From: Candidatus Limnocylindrales bacterium
GTDB lineage: Bacteria > Moduliflexota > Moduliflexia > Moduliflexales > JAUQPW01
Assembly (NCBI GenBank): GCA_035559535.1
Contig: DATMBG010000051.1
Location: 456,767 to 520,766, forward strand
Reading direction: 5' to 3'
DNA length: 64,000 nucleotides
The notes under the pieces were generated by a model. It did no database searches. It saw only the letters and a list, made by a program, of their open reading frames with translations, and was not told where the DNA came from. The position numbers and the translations under genes are program-made. Every line of letters begins with the position of its first letter. Within the stretch, counting starts at the first letter, position 1. This document shows, in pieces, positions 52,366 to 61,535 of the stretch.

Positions 52366-52407
52366 CTAGCTACAACAACACATGTTGCAACAACAGGGGG
52401 AGGACAT
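52366..52407 (-). CDS. Candidate cysteine-rich leader peptide of the sulfur operon
   Basis: A 13-codon frame encodes MSSPCCCNMCCCS: six Cys codons (five TGT, one TGC) in two runs of three, plus two Met, then TAG. It lies 335 bases before the sulfite reductase start on the same strand. Runs of codons for the pathway's end product are the hallmark of leader peptides that control by ribosome stalling, and polycysteine upstream ORFs are known to regulate sulfur genes in mycobacteria. Against it: no good ribosome binding site precedes the ATG, and the same frame stays open upstream to 52584, so translation could start elsewhere. Confidence 0.45.
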   Translation of the reverse strand: MSSPCCCNMCCCS

Positions 52408-52641
52408 GGAGGCTCGGAGGAAGGTTAAAGTATGGGGGGAGGTTTTCACAGAGGCAGGTAATACACTTCCCTTAAAGGGAACCAGGGAATAGTAAGGATA
52501 GGATAAACAATCACTCCTCGAATTACTCCTCAAGGGTATTGCTCCATTGAAACGATAGATTGTAGATGGATTAATCGTTTTCATAGTTAAACCGTCCTAC
52601 TTTAGGATCTCCGGTTCTTGCAGGATTCCAGGATCCATAAA

Positions 52642-52668
52642 ATAAGAAATTCTTATATTGATATAAGA
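52642..52668. promoter_or_regulatory. Two overlapping palindromes, possible operator
   Basis: ATAAGAA-A-TTCTTAT (52642-52656) overlaps TCTTATAT-TG-ATATAAGA (52651-52668). Dyads of this kind resemble sites of Rrf2-family regulators. They lie 70-90 bases downstream of the possible promoter at 52733-52759, in front of the sulfur operon leader. Confidence 0.4.
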
Positions 52669-52732
52669 TTCCCCTACGACCTTTAGATCATAACGGGGGA
52701 TCAATCCCATTCAAGCTCACAGCTATGTATTA

Positions 52733-52759
52733 AGTATACCAGGGGATGAAAACTGTCAA
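52733..52759 (-). promoter_or_regulatory. Possible sigma-70 promoter of the sulfur operon
   Basis: On the minus strand a perfect TTGACA (52759-52754) is followed 15 bases later by TATACT (52738-52733). The spacing is shorter than ideal. If used, the leader before sulfite reductase would be about 700 nt and would include the palindromes and the cysteine-rich mini-ORF. Confidence 0.3.
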
Positions 52760-53379
52760 TAGGATTTTATCATTTTTTCAGCAGTAAACCAATTCAGCTG
52801 AAGGTTTTGAGTATTTGTAATAACCTTTGATCTCTAACTCGGATACAAAGGACACCCCGGTTAGAGGGATAATCGAAATCCCCTTTGACTAAGAGGTAGT
52901 TTTTTCTAACCTGACCCCCTCATCCCTCCTGATCTCTCTGGAGGATAAAAAGAATAGGTGAGCGAGGAATCGGAAAAGCAAGACTTGAAGGCTCCCCGGC
53001 TTATAAAGCCGGCAAATTTAATATTCCTTTCATTATTTTTTTATATTTTTTTAATCATTAAGCCCTATCCTTGACTTAAGTAAAGATAAATGAGACTTCT
53101 TCTCGTATTAAGAGTTCTAACTATCAGAATAACAGCTTTTTTATTATCATTTGTATTGTTTTATGCTATTCGATTATTTTTAGTATTTTTTACCCTATAA
53201 ATTTCCGTTGACTACTTAGGGAATATGTGCATAGAATATATCACAAAAATTCTTCCGACCGGTTTTAATTTATTCCTATCTTAACTCATAGATTCTTAAT
53301 ATGAGTCAATTGGATTGAATGATAAGGATAAAGATACAAAGGTAGTGGGTAGTCCCAGTAAAAACAAGGAGGCGTTACC
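52760..53379. other. AT-rich intergenic region
   Basis: No gene. It holds a partial copy of the dispersed repeat (about 52890-52950, TAACCTGACCCCCTCATCCC) and a strongly AT-rich stretch from 53020 to 53300 that probably contains the promoter of the receiver-like gene at 53380. Confidence 0.5.
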
Positions 53380-53772
53380 ATGCTAGAAACAGATCATTTT
53401 CCCAAGGCTTTGGTCATAGACTCGGATCCCAGTAGTCGAAAAAGTCTGGAGGAAATGCTGAATGAACAGGGTTATCAGGTCAGAGGGGTTGGGGGAATAG
53501 GTGAAGCAGCCCCGTTTTTTAAGGATGAAAATTTTTCTCTGATTATCGGTGAGTTTGGATTTCCAGGATCCGATGAAACCCAAATTTTAGAATTTGTGCG
53601 GCGTTTAAGATCCAAAGCCAAAATAATTTTGATTGCTCCTAACTTAGGGGCGGAAATGTATATTAAAGCTCGAGCTTATGGAGCCTTCGATTGTATCGAC
53701 AAATCCTTAGAGAAATCGGCTTTAAGGGAAATTATCAAACTAAAAAACTATGACCTTTCCCATATTTTGTGA
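53380..53772 (+). CDS. Receiver-domain protein with Glu in place of the phosphoacceptor Asp (second copy)
   Basis: 130 residues, single CheY-like domain, paralogue of the 32310 product. Asp14/Asp16 and Lys108 are kept. Glu58 (SLIIGEFGFP) replaces the phosphorylated Asp, and the switch Thr86 of the paralogue is Ala here (LIAP). It has AAGGAGG before the ATG, so it is well translated. Without the Asp and Thr it is unlikely to undergo a normal phosphorylation switch and may be a constitutive binding module. No kinase or output gene lies beside it. Confidence 0.75.
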   Translation: MLETDHFPKALVIDSDPSSRKSLEEMLNEQGYQVRGVGGIGEAAPFFKDENFSLIIGEFGFPGSDETQILEFVRRLRSKAKIILIAPNLGAEMYIKARAYGAFDCIDKSLEKSALREIIKLKNYDLSHIL

Positions 53773-54302
53773 TCTCCATGTCTTTATCTGATCGCCTTAT
53801 CACAAACTTCTTTGCAGACTTTTTTGTCCAGGCTGGGAAAAAATCGAGATACTCTCCCCTTGTAAAAATATTTTCCCCTGGAAGTCCACTTGAATCAAGG
53901 GTATCAGAACGATAATAACGGTCTATATTTTGTTTCTTCTTTTTGTTTACGTTTCCCTTCTTTAACACCAGCATACCAGGTGCAGCGGTGAAATAATCAC
54001 CCGTCAAAGAGGGGCTGATCACGTTATATCCTGCATATATTCCTCGTCCTGAGTTAACTCCTTCCTGATGGCCAATTTATTAAGCAGGTATCTGGTATCC
54101 TTGCCTAAAAAGCTGGCATTTTCATCAGGGGGGAATCTTACTTCTTTTCCCAGAACTTTAGAAATTATGGTACCTTACACAGGTATTTAACCAACCACAA
54201 GATGGTACTCCCTTTGCTTTTATATTTTCAGAGGTTTCAAAAGATTTCAACAGGCAAGGTCGGTCAAACGTCCTCGTTTGACGGTGGGTCATCGGTAAGA
54301 TT
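53773..54302. other. Intergenic region before the dipeptide-type transporter
   Basis: 530 bp. A 95-codon minus-strand frame at 53735-54022 has low-complexity Lys-rich content, overlaps the preceding gene and lacks a ribosome binding site, so I do not call it. Nothing else is recognisable. Confidence 0.5.
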
Positions 54303-55361
54303 ATGTACGGTACCCAACTTCTTACAAACAGAAAGCAAACAGATGAAATGTTGTTCCAGATTAAAGACCTGAGTCTTACTCTGTACGGTCAGGGAAAACC
54401 AGCTCGCATTTTGAATAACATTGATCTTTATATTAGAGAATCGGAAGTTGTGGGATTGATAGGAGAAACTGGTAGTGGAAAGTCATTAACAGCACTCACA
54501 GCGCTTCGTTTACTTCCACCTTCGATATCGGCTTCTGTAGAAGGAGAAGTGTTTTTCGAGGGAAGAGATTTACTTCAAGAGGATGAGGATTATCTTCGAA
54601 CCATTCGGGGGAGCAGGATTTGTATTATTTTCCAGGATCCGATGAGTTATTTAAATCCTGTTTTGACGGTGGGAAGACAACTGGTGGATGTTATTCTGGC
54701 TCATAACCTTCTGGGAGAAAGTTCTCGGCGATTTCCTTTATACAAAGGGGATCTACGAAAAAAAGCTACCGCTCATGCCCTTCAAATCCTCAAGGATGTT
54801 GGGATTCCCAGACAGGAAGTAATTTTGAGGAGCTATCCCCATGAGCTAAGTGGTGGGATGGGACAAAGGGTTTTGATCGCGATGGCGCTTCTATGTAATC
54901 CCCGATTGATTATCGCCGATGAACCTACGGCCTCCCTGGATGTGACCCTACAAGTCCAAATTCTCAAACTTTTGAAACAGAGGGTTCAGGAACGTAAGAC
55001 GGCCCTGCTCCTCATATCCCATGATCTGGGTATTATCCGTTCTCTATGCCATCGGGTTTATGTCATGTATGCGGGTGAAATCGTAGAGTCAGGGGATGTC
55101 GAGACGGTGATCCATAAGCCTGCACATCCCTATACCCAAAAACTTATTAATGCCATTCCGAGTCGTGAGTTGGATAAGAGATTAACCGGTATAGAAGGGA
55201 CGGTTTGTGATTTTACAGAACCTCCTCCAGGATGTCGATTTGAACCGCGATGTTCAAGTAGAATGCTTGTCTGTAAGTTGGAAAAACCTATTCTCATCGA
55301 GTTTGAACCCAACCATCAAGTAAGTTGTTTTCTCTATGAAAACCGAAACCATCTTGAATAA
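54303..55361 (+). CDS. Dipeptide/oligopeptide-type ABC transporter ATPase (DppD-like)
   Basis: 352 residues (an internal ATG at 54348 is an alternative start). Walker A GETGSGKS, the Q-loop IIFQDPMSYLNPVLTVG, signature LSGGMGQRVLIAMALL and Walker B LIIADEPTASLDVT are DppD/OppD-like. The C-terminal Cys-containing extension (GCRFEPRCSSRMLVCKLEKP) is the 4Fe-4S-type tail of this branch. The next gene overlaps it by 26 bases. Part of a transporter whose downstream neighbours are a creatininase-family protein and biuret hydrolase, so its substrate may be a small ureido or amide compound instead of peptides. Confidence 0.85.
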   Translation: MYGTQLLTNRKQTDEMLFQIKDLSLTLYGQGKPARILNNIDLYIRESEVVGLIGETGSGKSLTALTALRLLPPSISASVEGEVFFEGRDLLQEDEDYLRTIRGSRICIIFQDPMSYLNPVLTVGRQLVDVILAHNLLGESSRRFPLYKGDLRKKATAHALQILKDVGIPRQEVILRSYPHELSGGMGQRVLIAMALLCNPRLIIADEPTASLDVTLQVQILKLLKQRVQERKTALLLISHDLGIIRSLCHRVYVMYAGEIVESGDVETVIHKPAHPYTQKLINAIPSRELDKRLTGIEGTVCDFTEPPPGCRFEPRCSSRMLVCKLEKPILIEFEPNHQVSCFLYENRNHLE

Positions 55362-56349
55362 GAACCCAGAAAAATCAGGAGTTCTCGAGGCTCCTTTACT
55401 GAGAGTAATAAATTTAAAAACCTATTTTCCACTGAAACCAAGATTCTTTCGCCCAAAGGCTTATATAAAAGCTGTAGATGGGGTCAGCTTTCAACTCCTT
55501 CGTGGAGAAACGCTGGGTGTTGTGGGGGAATCCGGCTCAGGTAAAACAACGCTGGTTAAAACGATTGTCAGGCTATTGGACCCCACAGAAGGGCAGATTT
55601 TGCTCAATGGCGAGGATATTGCCAAATTATCCTATGAAGAAATGAGACTCCGTAGACGACACATTCAGATGGTCTTTCAGGATCCTTATTCATCTTTGAA
55701 TCCTCGTTTTAGCGTTCGGCAGATTATCGAAGAACCTCTCCAGATCCATGATAATCTTTCGGAGGAAAAACGGATCGATGAGGTGGTTAGGCTTTTGGAT
55801 CTGGTCGGGTTAAACGCAAGTTATATGGAGCGATTCCCTTATGAATTAAGTGGTGGGCAACGTCAACGCGTAGGCTTAGCACGGGCCTTAGCCTTAAAAC
55901 CCAAATTACTTCTTTTGGACGAGGTTACTTCCGCCCTGGATGTATCTACCCAGGCAAATATTTTAAACCTCCTTAAAGATCTTCAACAAAGGCTTTCACT
56001 GGCTTATTTGATGGTTTCCCATGACCTGGGGGTCATCGGATACTGCTGTAACTGGGTCGCCGTCATGTATCGAGGACGAATGGTAGAATTAGCCAGGACC
56101 CAAGATATTTTTGCTTCCCCCAAACACCCGTATACAAGACTTCTTCTCTCCAGTATCCCCGGTTCGGATACTTTTCTATTAGAAGGGGAGATAAACCATA
56201 AAACCACCGGGTTCCCGGGCGATTCGCATACCTGGACAGGTTGCGCGTTTTATTCCCGTTGCAGGGAGCACAAGGAAATATGTAGAGAAGTACAACCTGA
56301 GGAGCGTTACCTTTCCAAGGAGCATAGGGTGGCCTGTCACCTCTGGTAA
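55336..56349 (+). CDS. Dipeptide/oligopeptide-type ABC transporter ATPase (DppF-like)
   Basis: 337 residues. Walker A GESGSGKTT, Q-loop MVFQDPYSSLNPRFSVRQI, signature LSGGQRQRVGLARALA, Walker B LLLLDEVTSALD, and the C-terminal Cys cluster GCAFYSRCREHKEICREV. It pairs with the preceding DppD-like subunit. Note DEVTSALD in place of the usual DEPTSALD; the catalytic Glu is kept. It overlaps the preceding gene by 26 bases. Confidence 0.85.
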   Translation: MKTETILNKNPEKSGVLEAPLLRVINLKTYFPLKPRFFRPKAYIKAVDGVSFQLLRGETLGVVGESGSGKTTLVKTIVRLLDPTEGQILLNGEDIAKLSYEEMRLRRRHIQMVFQDPYSSLNPRFSVRQIIEEPLQIHDNLSEEKRIDEVVRLLDLVGLNASYMERFPYELSGGQRQRVGLARALALKPKLLLLDEVTSALDVSTQANILNLLKDLQQRLSLAYLMVSHDLGVIGYCCNWVAVMYRGRMVELARTQDIFASPKHPYTRLLLSSIPGSDTFLLEGEINHKTTGFPGDSHTWTGCAFYSRCREHKEICREVQPEERYLSKEHRVACHLW

Positions 56350-56416
56350 GACTTCATCCGGCCAGAGTCGGGTCCCTCTGCTATCTGGAAAGCCTGGGGA
56401 GCATTCCATTTAATCT

Positions 56417-57427
56417 ATGTTTCTAACTTTTTTAATTAAAAGGTTTTTAGGGATGCTCACGACCCTGATCGGGGCCCTGACCCTGACGTTTTTTCTGACT
56501 CAGGTCATCCCGGGAGATGCCGCCATTATGAAGGTGGGTCAATTTGCAGACCCCACGGCCATAGCCAACATGCGAAAATTGATGGGACTGGATGAACCTC
56601 TTCACCGACAATATTTAATTTATTTAAAAAATATTCTGCAAGGAGAATTGGGTCATTCCTGGAAGACAGGAAACGAGGTGGTAGAAGACCTTAAAGTTCG
56701 TCTCCCGGCCACACTGGAACTGGCCTTCTGGGCCATGTTTTCTTCCTTTTTCTTAGGATTAGTTTGGGGAGTTGTCAGTGCCTTTCGTAAAGGAGGATTG
56801 GCAGATATTGCCACGCAGGTATTTGGAATCTTGGGAGGAGCCATTCCTATTTTTTGGCTGGCCTTGATGGGAGTTTATGTTTTCTACTTTCTTCTTCATC
56901 TCGCCCCGGCACCCACTGGCCGTCTGGGTATCTTAGATGAACCCCCCTCTCCGATTACCGGGTTTTACGTCCTGGATAGCCTTCTGGAAGGAGATCTTGA
57001 CCTGTTCTTTAAGAGTCTTCACTACTTGATTTTGCCGGTCCTCTGTCTGGACATACTGCTCATCCCTCCGATTTCCCGTATGGTTTATACCTCCATTTTA
57101 AATGTTTTATCCTCAAACTATATCCGAACGGCTAAAGCCTACGGACTCCCAGAACGCCTTATCCGCTATCGATACGCCCTAAGAAATGCTCTGATTCCGG
57201 TCATAACCCTTTGCGGTCAATTATTTACCCACCTCATTGGAGGAATCGTACTGGTCGAAGTCGTATTTGCCTGGAATGGTATCGGGCGTTATGCCGTAAA
57301 CAGCCTGCAGGTTGCCGATCTGGCCCCGGTTCGTGCGTTTATTCTCGTGGTTATCGTCTGTTCCCTCCTCGTAAATTTTATCATAGATCTTATCTACTTT
57401 TATCTAGACCCCCGAATAAAGGGATAA
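56417..57427 (+). CDS. Dipeptide-type ABC transporter permease (DppB-like)
   Basis: 336 residues with six membrane helices. Start FLIKRFLGMLTTLIGALTLTF, the early loop PGDAA, the coupling region YIRTAKAYGLPERLIRYRYALRNALIP and GGIVLVEVVFAWNGIGRYAV are DppB hallmarks. It forms the channel with the DppC-like protein at 59619. The binding-protein gene intervenes between the two permease genes. Confidence 0.88.
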   Translation: MFLTFLIKRFLGMLTTLIGALTLTFFLTQVIPGDAAIMKVGQFADPTAIANMRKLMGLDEPLHRQYLIYLKNILQGELGHSWKTGNEVVEDLKVRLPATLELAFWAMFSSFFLGLVWGVVSAFRKGGLADIATQVFGILGGAIPIFWLALMGVYVFYFLLHLAPAPTGRLGILDEPPSPITGFYVLDSLLEGDLDLFFKSLHYLILPVLCLDILLIPPISRMVYTSILNVLSSNYIRTAKAYGLPERLIRYRYALRNALIPVITLCGQLFTHLIGGIVLVEVVFAWNGIGRYAVNSLQVADLAPVRAFILVVIVCSLLVNFIIDLIYFYLDPRIKG

Positions 57428-57874
57428 GGAATATGACCCCTACCTCCAGTTTTATAGTCCCCTTTGTTTTGAAATTTCCCCCTACCTTCCCAAAGAAAGA
57501 CTCCAGAAACGCCCACAAAATAAGCGAATAATCCCAGAACTGTATAGAAAATTAGCACCCTTGATCGACCTGTCTTTCTGCCCTTTATCTCCTAATCTCT
57601 TATTTTGTAAAGAGTTAGTTAAATTTTCAATATTTAGACCTGGGGTGGTATAGGCCTTGCTCTTTCAGATAGCCGGTATATTCAGTAATCCAGAGAAGTG
57701 GATGGTTCTTGCCACACAGGTATAGGGAAGTGTCATATTGACTTCACATGGAAGCTGGCCACGGGCTATACCCCATTCATCTTTTTTCAGGCTTAGAACA
57801 AATGGGATAGGACCTATATCTATGGGAATTTGGTATAAGTAAGTCCCATCCCCCTTATAAAAAGGAGTCAGAAG
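57428..57874. other. Intergenic region inside the transporter cluster
   Basis: 447 bp between the DppB-like and DppA-like genes. An 80-codon minus-strand frame (57665-57904) overlaps the start of the binding-protein gene. It has no known homology and no ribosome binding site. The region may carry a separate promoter for the binding-protein gene. Confidence 0.45.
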
Positions 57875-59548
57875 ATGAGGAAAGGCAGAGTTCAAAATCA
57901 TCATACAGAAGCGGATATGGTCAACCTTACCCTTGACCGGCGCTCCTTTCTAAAGCTTGTGGGAGCTACAGGAAGTTTGATGGCCGCAGGGGATTTACTA
58001 ACCGGATGGGAGAAGGTCGGGGAAGCTGCCGGTAAAAAAGTAACCCTGACGGTGGCTTTTCCTGCGGATATCGCTTCTTTGCTCCCGGATGTTTGGGCGG
58101 GAATGACCGAACATGTCATCAAACGCACCATCTACGACTGCCTGCTCCATTACCAGACTCAAGAGGTCAATGGGAAACTCTATTATGACAATGATCGTTA
58201 TGATATGCTCATTGCCAGTGACCTTAAGGTTTCTGATGACCGTAAGACCCTTACATGGACCATTCGGGATGGATGGACCTTCTCCAACGGGAAGAAGATT
58301 GATGCTTATGCCTGTGAGAAGTGCTTCCGATGGTACTTTAAGCGGGATAGTATTGGGGCTGCCCAGATGAAGGTCGATGGAATTACCCGGCTAGAGGATG
58401 TGTATGCTGTGGATGCAAGGACCCTGGTCCACCAGCTTACCTATCCAGCTCCTTGGGGGGCCATTGCCAATTATATTCAACTGCTCAGCATCGTGGATGT
58501 AGATGAAATTATGAAACATGCCACCGAGAGCGATCCCTATGGGGTAAAGTGGTTGGAGCGGGAAACGGTATGTTCAGGTCCTTACAAGATAGAGAAGTGG
58601 ATAACAGGAGATCAATTCGTGGTGACCGCACGGGAAGATTACTATAAGGGTAAACCGAAAATAGACCGGATTATTTTTAAAATTATCCCGGACCCTTCAA
58701 CCCGTTACATGATGGCCCAAAGGGGCGAACTGGATATGCCGGCTAATCTGGATATGAAGGATCTGGAAATTTTGAAAAAAGATCCCAACTTCCTGGTCGA
58801 AGGATACGAAACCCTGGATTGGTGGTACCTGGGTATGAATTGGAAAACGCCTCCCTTTGAGGATTTAAATGTTCGCAAAGCCATTGCCCACGCCATTCCC
58901 TACGATGAAATCATTAATACGGTCTGGTACAATTTTGCTACCCGCCTCAAGAGTTGCTATCCCATTCCGGTACCCGGGTATGATCCAACTCTATGGCCTT
59001 ACGAATATGATCTGGATAAAGCAAAAGGATATCTCAATCAGTCGAGTCGTCCCAAAGGATTTGAGGTGGAGATGGCAGTGGATAACGATAATATCAATGA
59101 AGAACGAACGGCTATCCTGATCCAGGATGCCCTCAAAAAAATTGGAATCAATGTAAGTATCCAGAAAATGACGGCCGCTAAAAAATGGGAATCCTTGATT
59201 GCCAGGAAAATTGACTCTGCCGTGGCTGCTTTTATGCCCTGGATTGCCGATGGAGGATATCATACCCACTGGAATCTCCTGGAAGATAGTTTTGCCAATT
59301 TTTTTAATTATAAAAATCCCGAGGCTGATAAAATCGCTAAAGAATTTATCTATATGGATCCTAAAGATCCCCGACGCATTGAACTCATGAAGAAACATCA
59401 AACCCTGTTAATTAATGACGTTCATGCCGTTTATCTCTTTGCCCCTCAGTGGATTTATCCCCACCGAAAGAACCTGAAGGGATTTGTTTACTTTCCAGAT
59501 TCTATGCCTCGATTCAGCCTCATGGAGAAAACCAACGATTTAGGCTAA
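57875..59548 (+). CDS. Dipeptide-type ABC transporter substrate-binding protein
   Basis: 557 residues from ATG 57875, which has AAGGAG seven bases upstream. A Tat-like leader (DRRSFLKLVGATGSLMAAG) starts after about 20 residues. The mature part is an SBP family 5 (DppA/OppA) protein: SDLKVSDDRKTLTWTIRDGWTFSNG, SGPYKIEKWITGDQFVV, and the ligand-region WWYLGMNWKTPPFEDLNVRKA (landmarks). The context (creatininase-family, biuret hydrolase) suggests a nitrogen-rich small ligand. That is inference. Confidence 0.85.
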   Translation: MRKGRVQNHHTEADMVNLTLDRRSFLKLVGATGSLMAAGDLLTGWEKVGEAAGKKVTLTVAFPADIASLLPDVWAGMTEHVIKRTIYDCLLHYQTQEVNGKLYYDNDRYDMLIASDLKVSDDRKTLTWTIRDGWTFSNGKKIDAYACEKCFRWYFKRDSIGAAQMKVDGITRLEDVYAVDARTLVHQLTYPAPWGAIANYIQLLSIVDVDEIMKHATESDPYGVKWLERETVCSGPYKIEKWITGDQFVVTAREDYYKGKPKIDRIIFKIIPDPSTRYMMAQRGELDMPANLDMKDLEILKKDPNFLVEGYETLDWWYLGMNWKTPPFEDLNVRKAIAHAIPYDEIINTVWYNFATRLKSCYPIPVPGYDPTLWPYEYDLDKAKGYLNQSSRPKGFEVEMAVDNDNINEERTAILIQDALKKIGINVSIQKMTAAKKWESLIARKIDSAVAAFMPWIADGGYHTHWNLLEDSFANFFNYKNPEADKIAKEFIYMDPKDPRRIELMKKHQTLLINDVHAVYLFAPQWIYPHRKNLKGFVYFPDSMPRFSLMEKTNDLG

Positions 59549-59618
59549 AAGCAGCAGCTAGGGGGCAGGAAGAAGTGGAGTAAAAAACTGCCCATGGTCT
59601 CTGTTTTCTGAACTTTTA

Positions 59619-60518
59619 ATGGCTGTTGAAAGGGAAAGTCTTTTTCAGGCTGAAGAAATCTTCCGGCAAAGGATGCAAAGTCCCCTTCGAAGGCTGGGGG
59701 TATTTCTGGGACTGACCTGCAATCGACGGATCCAAATCGGTCTAATTTTAATTACGTTCTGGGTTCTGGTGGCCCTCCTGGCTCCTTTCATAGCGCCCTA
59801 TGGTCCAGAAGAGGTTTTTCAAGGCGATAAACGACTTAAACCCCTGGATAAATACTGGCTTGGAACAGATCAATTTGGACGTGACCTTCTCAGCCGAATA
59901 TTATACGGAGCGAAATATGAGTTACTCATCGGCATTATTTCAACAACTGGAGCGGTATTCATGGGAATCGGTCTGGGGGCTATAGCCGGATTTTATGGAG
60001 GGGGGGTAGATCAGGTGATCATGCGGATCATGGATCTTCTCTTTGCCTTCCCCAGCTTTATCTTAGCCCTGATATTTGCTGGAATCCTAGGCTCTGGGGT
60101 GGTAAACCTCATCCTATCCTTAATTCTGGTCTCCATTCCCATTTATGCCAGACTTATTCGAGGGGAAATCTTGCAACAGAAAAGACGACAATACGCCGAT
60201 GCGGCCGTCGTTACAGGATGTTCTAAAAATCGGATGTTGGTTCATCATCTCTTGTTCAATAGTTTGAATCCTGTGATCACCCAGTTTCCTATGACCATTT
60301 CCTGGGTAATCCTTACAGCCGCCGGAATTAGCTATCTAGGTTTTGGCATTCAACCTCCGGCCCCGGAATGGGGGCTTATGATCAATGAAGGGAGTAATTA
60401 TATTGTTTCCGGAGATTGGTGGATTTCCTTCTTCCCGGGAATAGCCCTGTTTACCCTCCTTTTAGGTTTTTCTCTATTGGGAGATGGACTTAATGAGAGC
60501 TTATACGCCCGAGGCTAA
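59619..60518 (+). CDS. Dipeptide-type ABC transporter permease (DppC-like)
   Basis: 299 residues with six membrane helices after a cytoplasmic N-terminus. It shows DppC landmarks: LAPFIAPYGPEEVFQGDKRL, YWLGTDQFGRDLLSRILYGAK, the coupling region YADAAVVTGCSKNRMLVHHLL and SYLGFGIQPPAPEWGLMI. It completes the transporter with the DppB-, D- and F-like subunits. It is 70 bp after the binding-protein gene. Confidence 0.88.
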   Translation: MAVERESLFQAEEIFRQRMQSPLRRLGVFLGLTCNRRIQIGLILITFWVLVALLAPFIAPYGPEEVFQGDKRLKPLDKYWLGTDQFGRDLLSRILYGAKYELLIGIISTTGAVFMGIGLGAIAGFYGGGVDQVIMRIMDLLFAFPSFILALIFAGILGSGVVNLILSLILVSIPIYARLIRGEILQQKRRQYADAAVVTGCSKNRMLVHHLLFNSLNPVITQFPMTISWVILTAAGISYLGFGIQPPAPEWGLMINEGSNYIVSGDWWISFFPGIALFTLLLGFSLLGDGLNESLYARG

Positions 60519-60601
60519 AACCACTACACTAAAAAGAGTGTACCAAGGACTATGAACTCTAAACAGGGGTTTAGGGTTCATGGCCCTTGAGTCCGTAGAT
60601 C

Positions 60602-61378
60602 ATGATACCTCAAAAAGGAAAACCTCTACTTTGGGAAGAACTTTCTTGGACAGAGGTTCAAGAACTTACTAAAACCATGAAAATGGCCATTTTACCGTGT
60701 GGAGCAATTGAACAGCATGGTCCACATCTCCCATTGTGTGTGGATACTCTGGATGTCTATGAGGTAGCCAAACGAATTTCAGCGGCAACCGGGGTACCCG
60801 TCCTACAACCCTTTTGGTATGGGGTTTCCCAACGCCATGGAGACTTCCCAGGAACCATTGCCTTCAGACCGGAAACCTTTATGATGGCCGTTTTAGACAT
60901 TGCTCACTGGCTTTATAAGGCTGGAATCCGTAAACTGCTACTGCTGAACGGACATATGTGGAATATCGGTTCTTTACAGGCTGTTCGGGATAAAATTCTG
61001 GACGAATTCCCCCGGGATATGCGGGTCCGTTTTATGAATTGGTGGGAAGTCTCCGAACGGGTTCGTAATAAAGCTGCCGAAGATAACCCAGAAGATCCCA
61101 CATGGATTCATGCCAATATTGCCGAGACTTCCTGTGTACTGGCCATACGTCCAGACCTGGTAGATATGAGTAAAGCCTCTAATTACGACGATATTAAAGT
61201 GTTCTGGGATTATCGAATGGATCAATATACTCCGACAGGTATCGTCGGTAGAAAAACAACGGAATCTACCGCCGAGTGGGGAGAAGCACTCTTTCAAATG
61301 GTTATTGAAGATCTGGTTCCTCAAATTAAAGAAGCTCTGGAAGAACAACCTCGGGTGAAAGGAGATCTGTTCAAATAA
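60602..61378 (+). CDS. Creatininase-family amidohydrolase
   Basis: 258 residues of the creatininase fold. The metal-binding region LPCGAIEQHGPHLPLCVDTLD (Glu, His, Asp ligands; landmark), the segment RKLLLLNGHMWNIGSLQAV and the late TGIVGRKTTESTAEWGEALF match the family, which includes creatinine amidohydrolase, FAPy deformylase ArfB and mycofactocin protease MftE. The exact substrate cannot be chosen. It lies between a dipeptide-type ABC transporter and biuret hydrolase on one strand, so hydrolysis of a cyclic or linear ureido/amide compound is a reasonable guess. Confidence 0.85.
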   Translation: MIPQKGKPLLWEELSWTEVQELTKTMKMAILPCGAIEQHGPHLPLCVDTLDVYEVAKRISAATGVPVLQPFWYGVSQRHGDFPGTIAFRPETFMMAVLDIAHWLYKAGIRKLLLLNGHMWNIGSLQAVRDKILDEFPRDMRVRFMNWWEVSERVRNKAAEDNPEDPTWIHANIAETSCVLAIRPDLVDMSKASNYDDIKVFWDYRMDQYTPTGIVGRKTTESTAEWGEALFQMVIEDLVPQIKEALEEQPRVKGDLFK

Positions 61379-61535
61379 TCAACTTCCTATCACCTTTATT
61401 TTGAAATTTTTATCTGTCTCAGGTTATAAAAATCCAGCATAGAAGATTCAAGATAGAAGGACTTTACCCCATGGACTGTGAACAAAAATCCTCCTTCCCT
61501 GGTTCATGGGGTAAGTAGATTCCCTGGAGAAATTT

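Noticed and set aside
52366..52584. 72-codon minus-strand frame ending in the cysteine run
   Set aside because: The upstream part has no protein-like pattern or ribosome binding site. Only the final 13 codons are kept, as a candidate leader peptide.
53735..54022. 95-codon minus-strand open frame
   Set aside because: Lys-rich low-complexity sequence overlapping the receiver-like gene, with no initiation signal.
57665..57904. 79-codon minus-strand open frame between transporter genes
   Set aside because: Overlaps the well-initiated binding-protein start, has no recognisable family and no ribosome binding site. Its composition is not impossible for a protein, so it is only weakly rejected.
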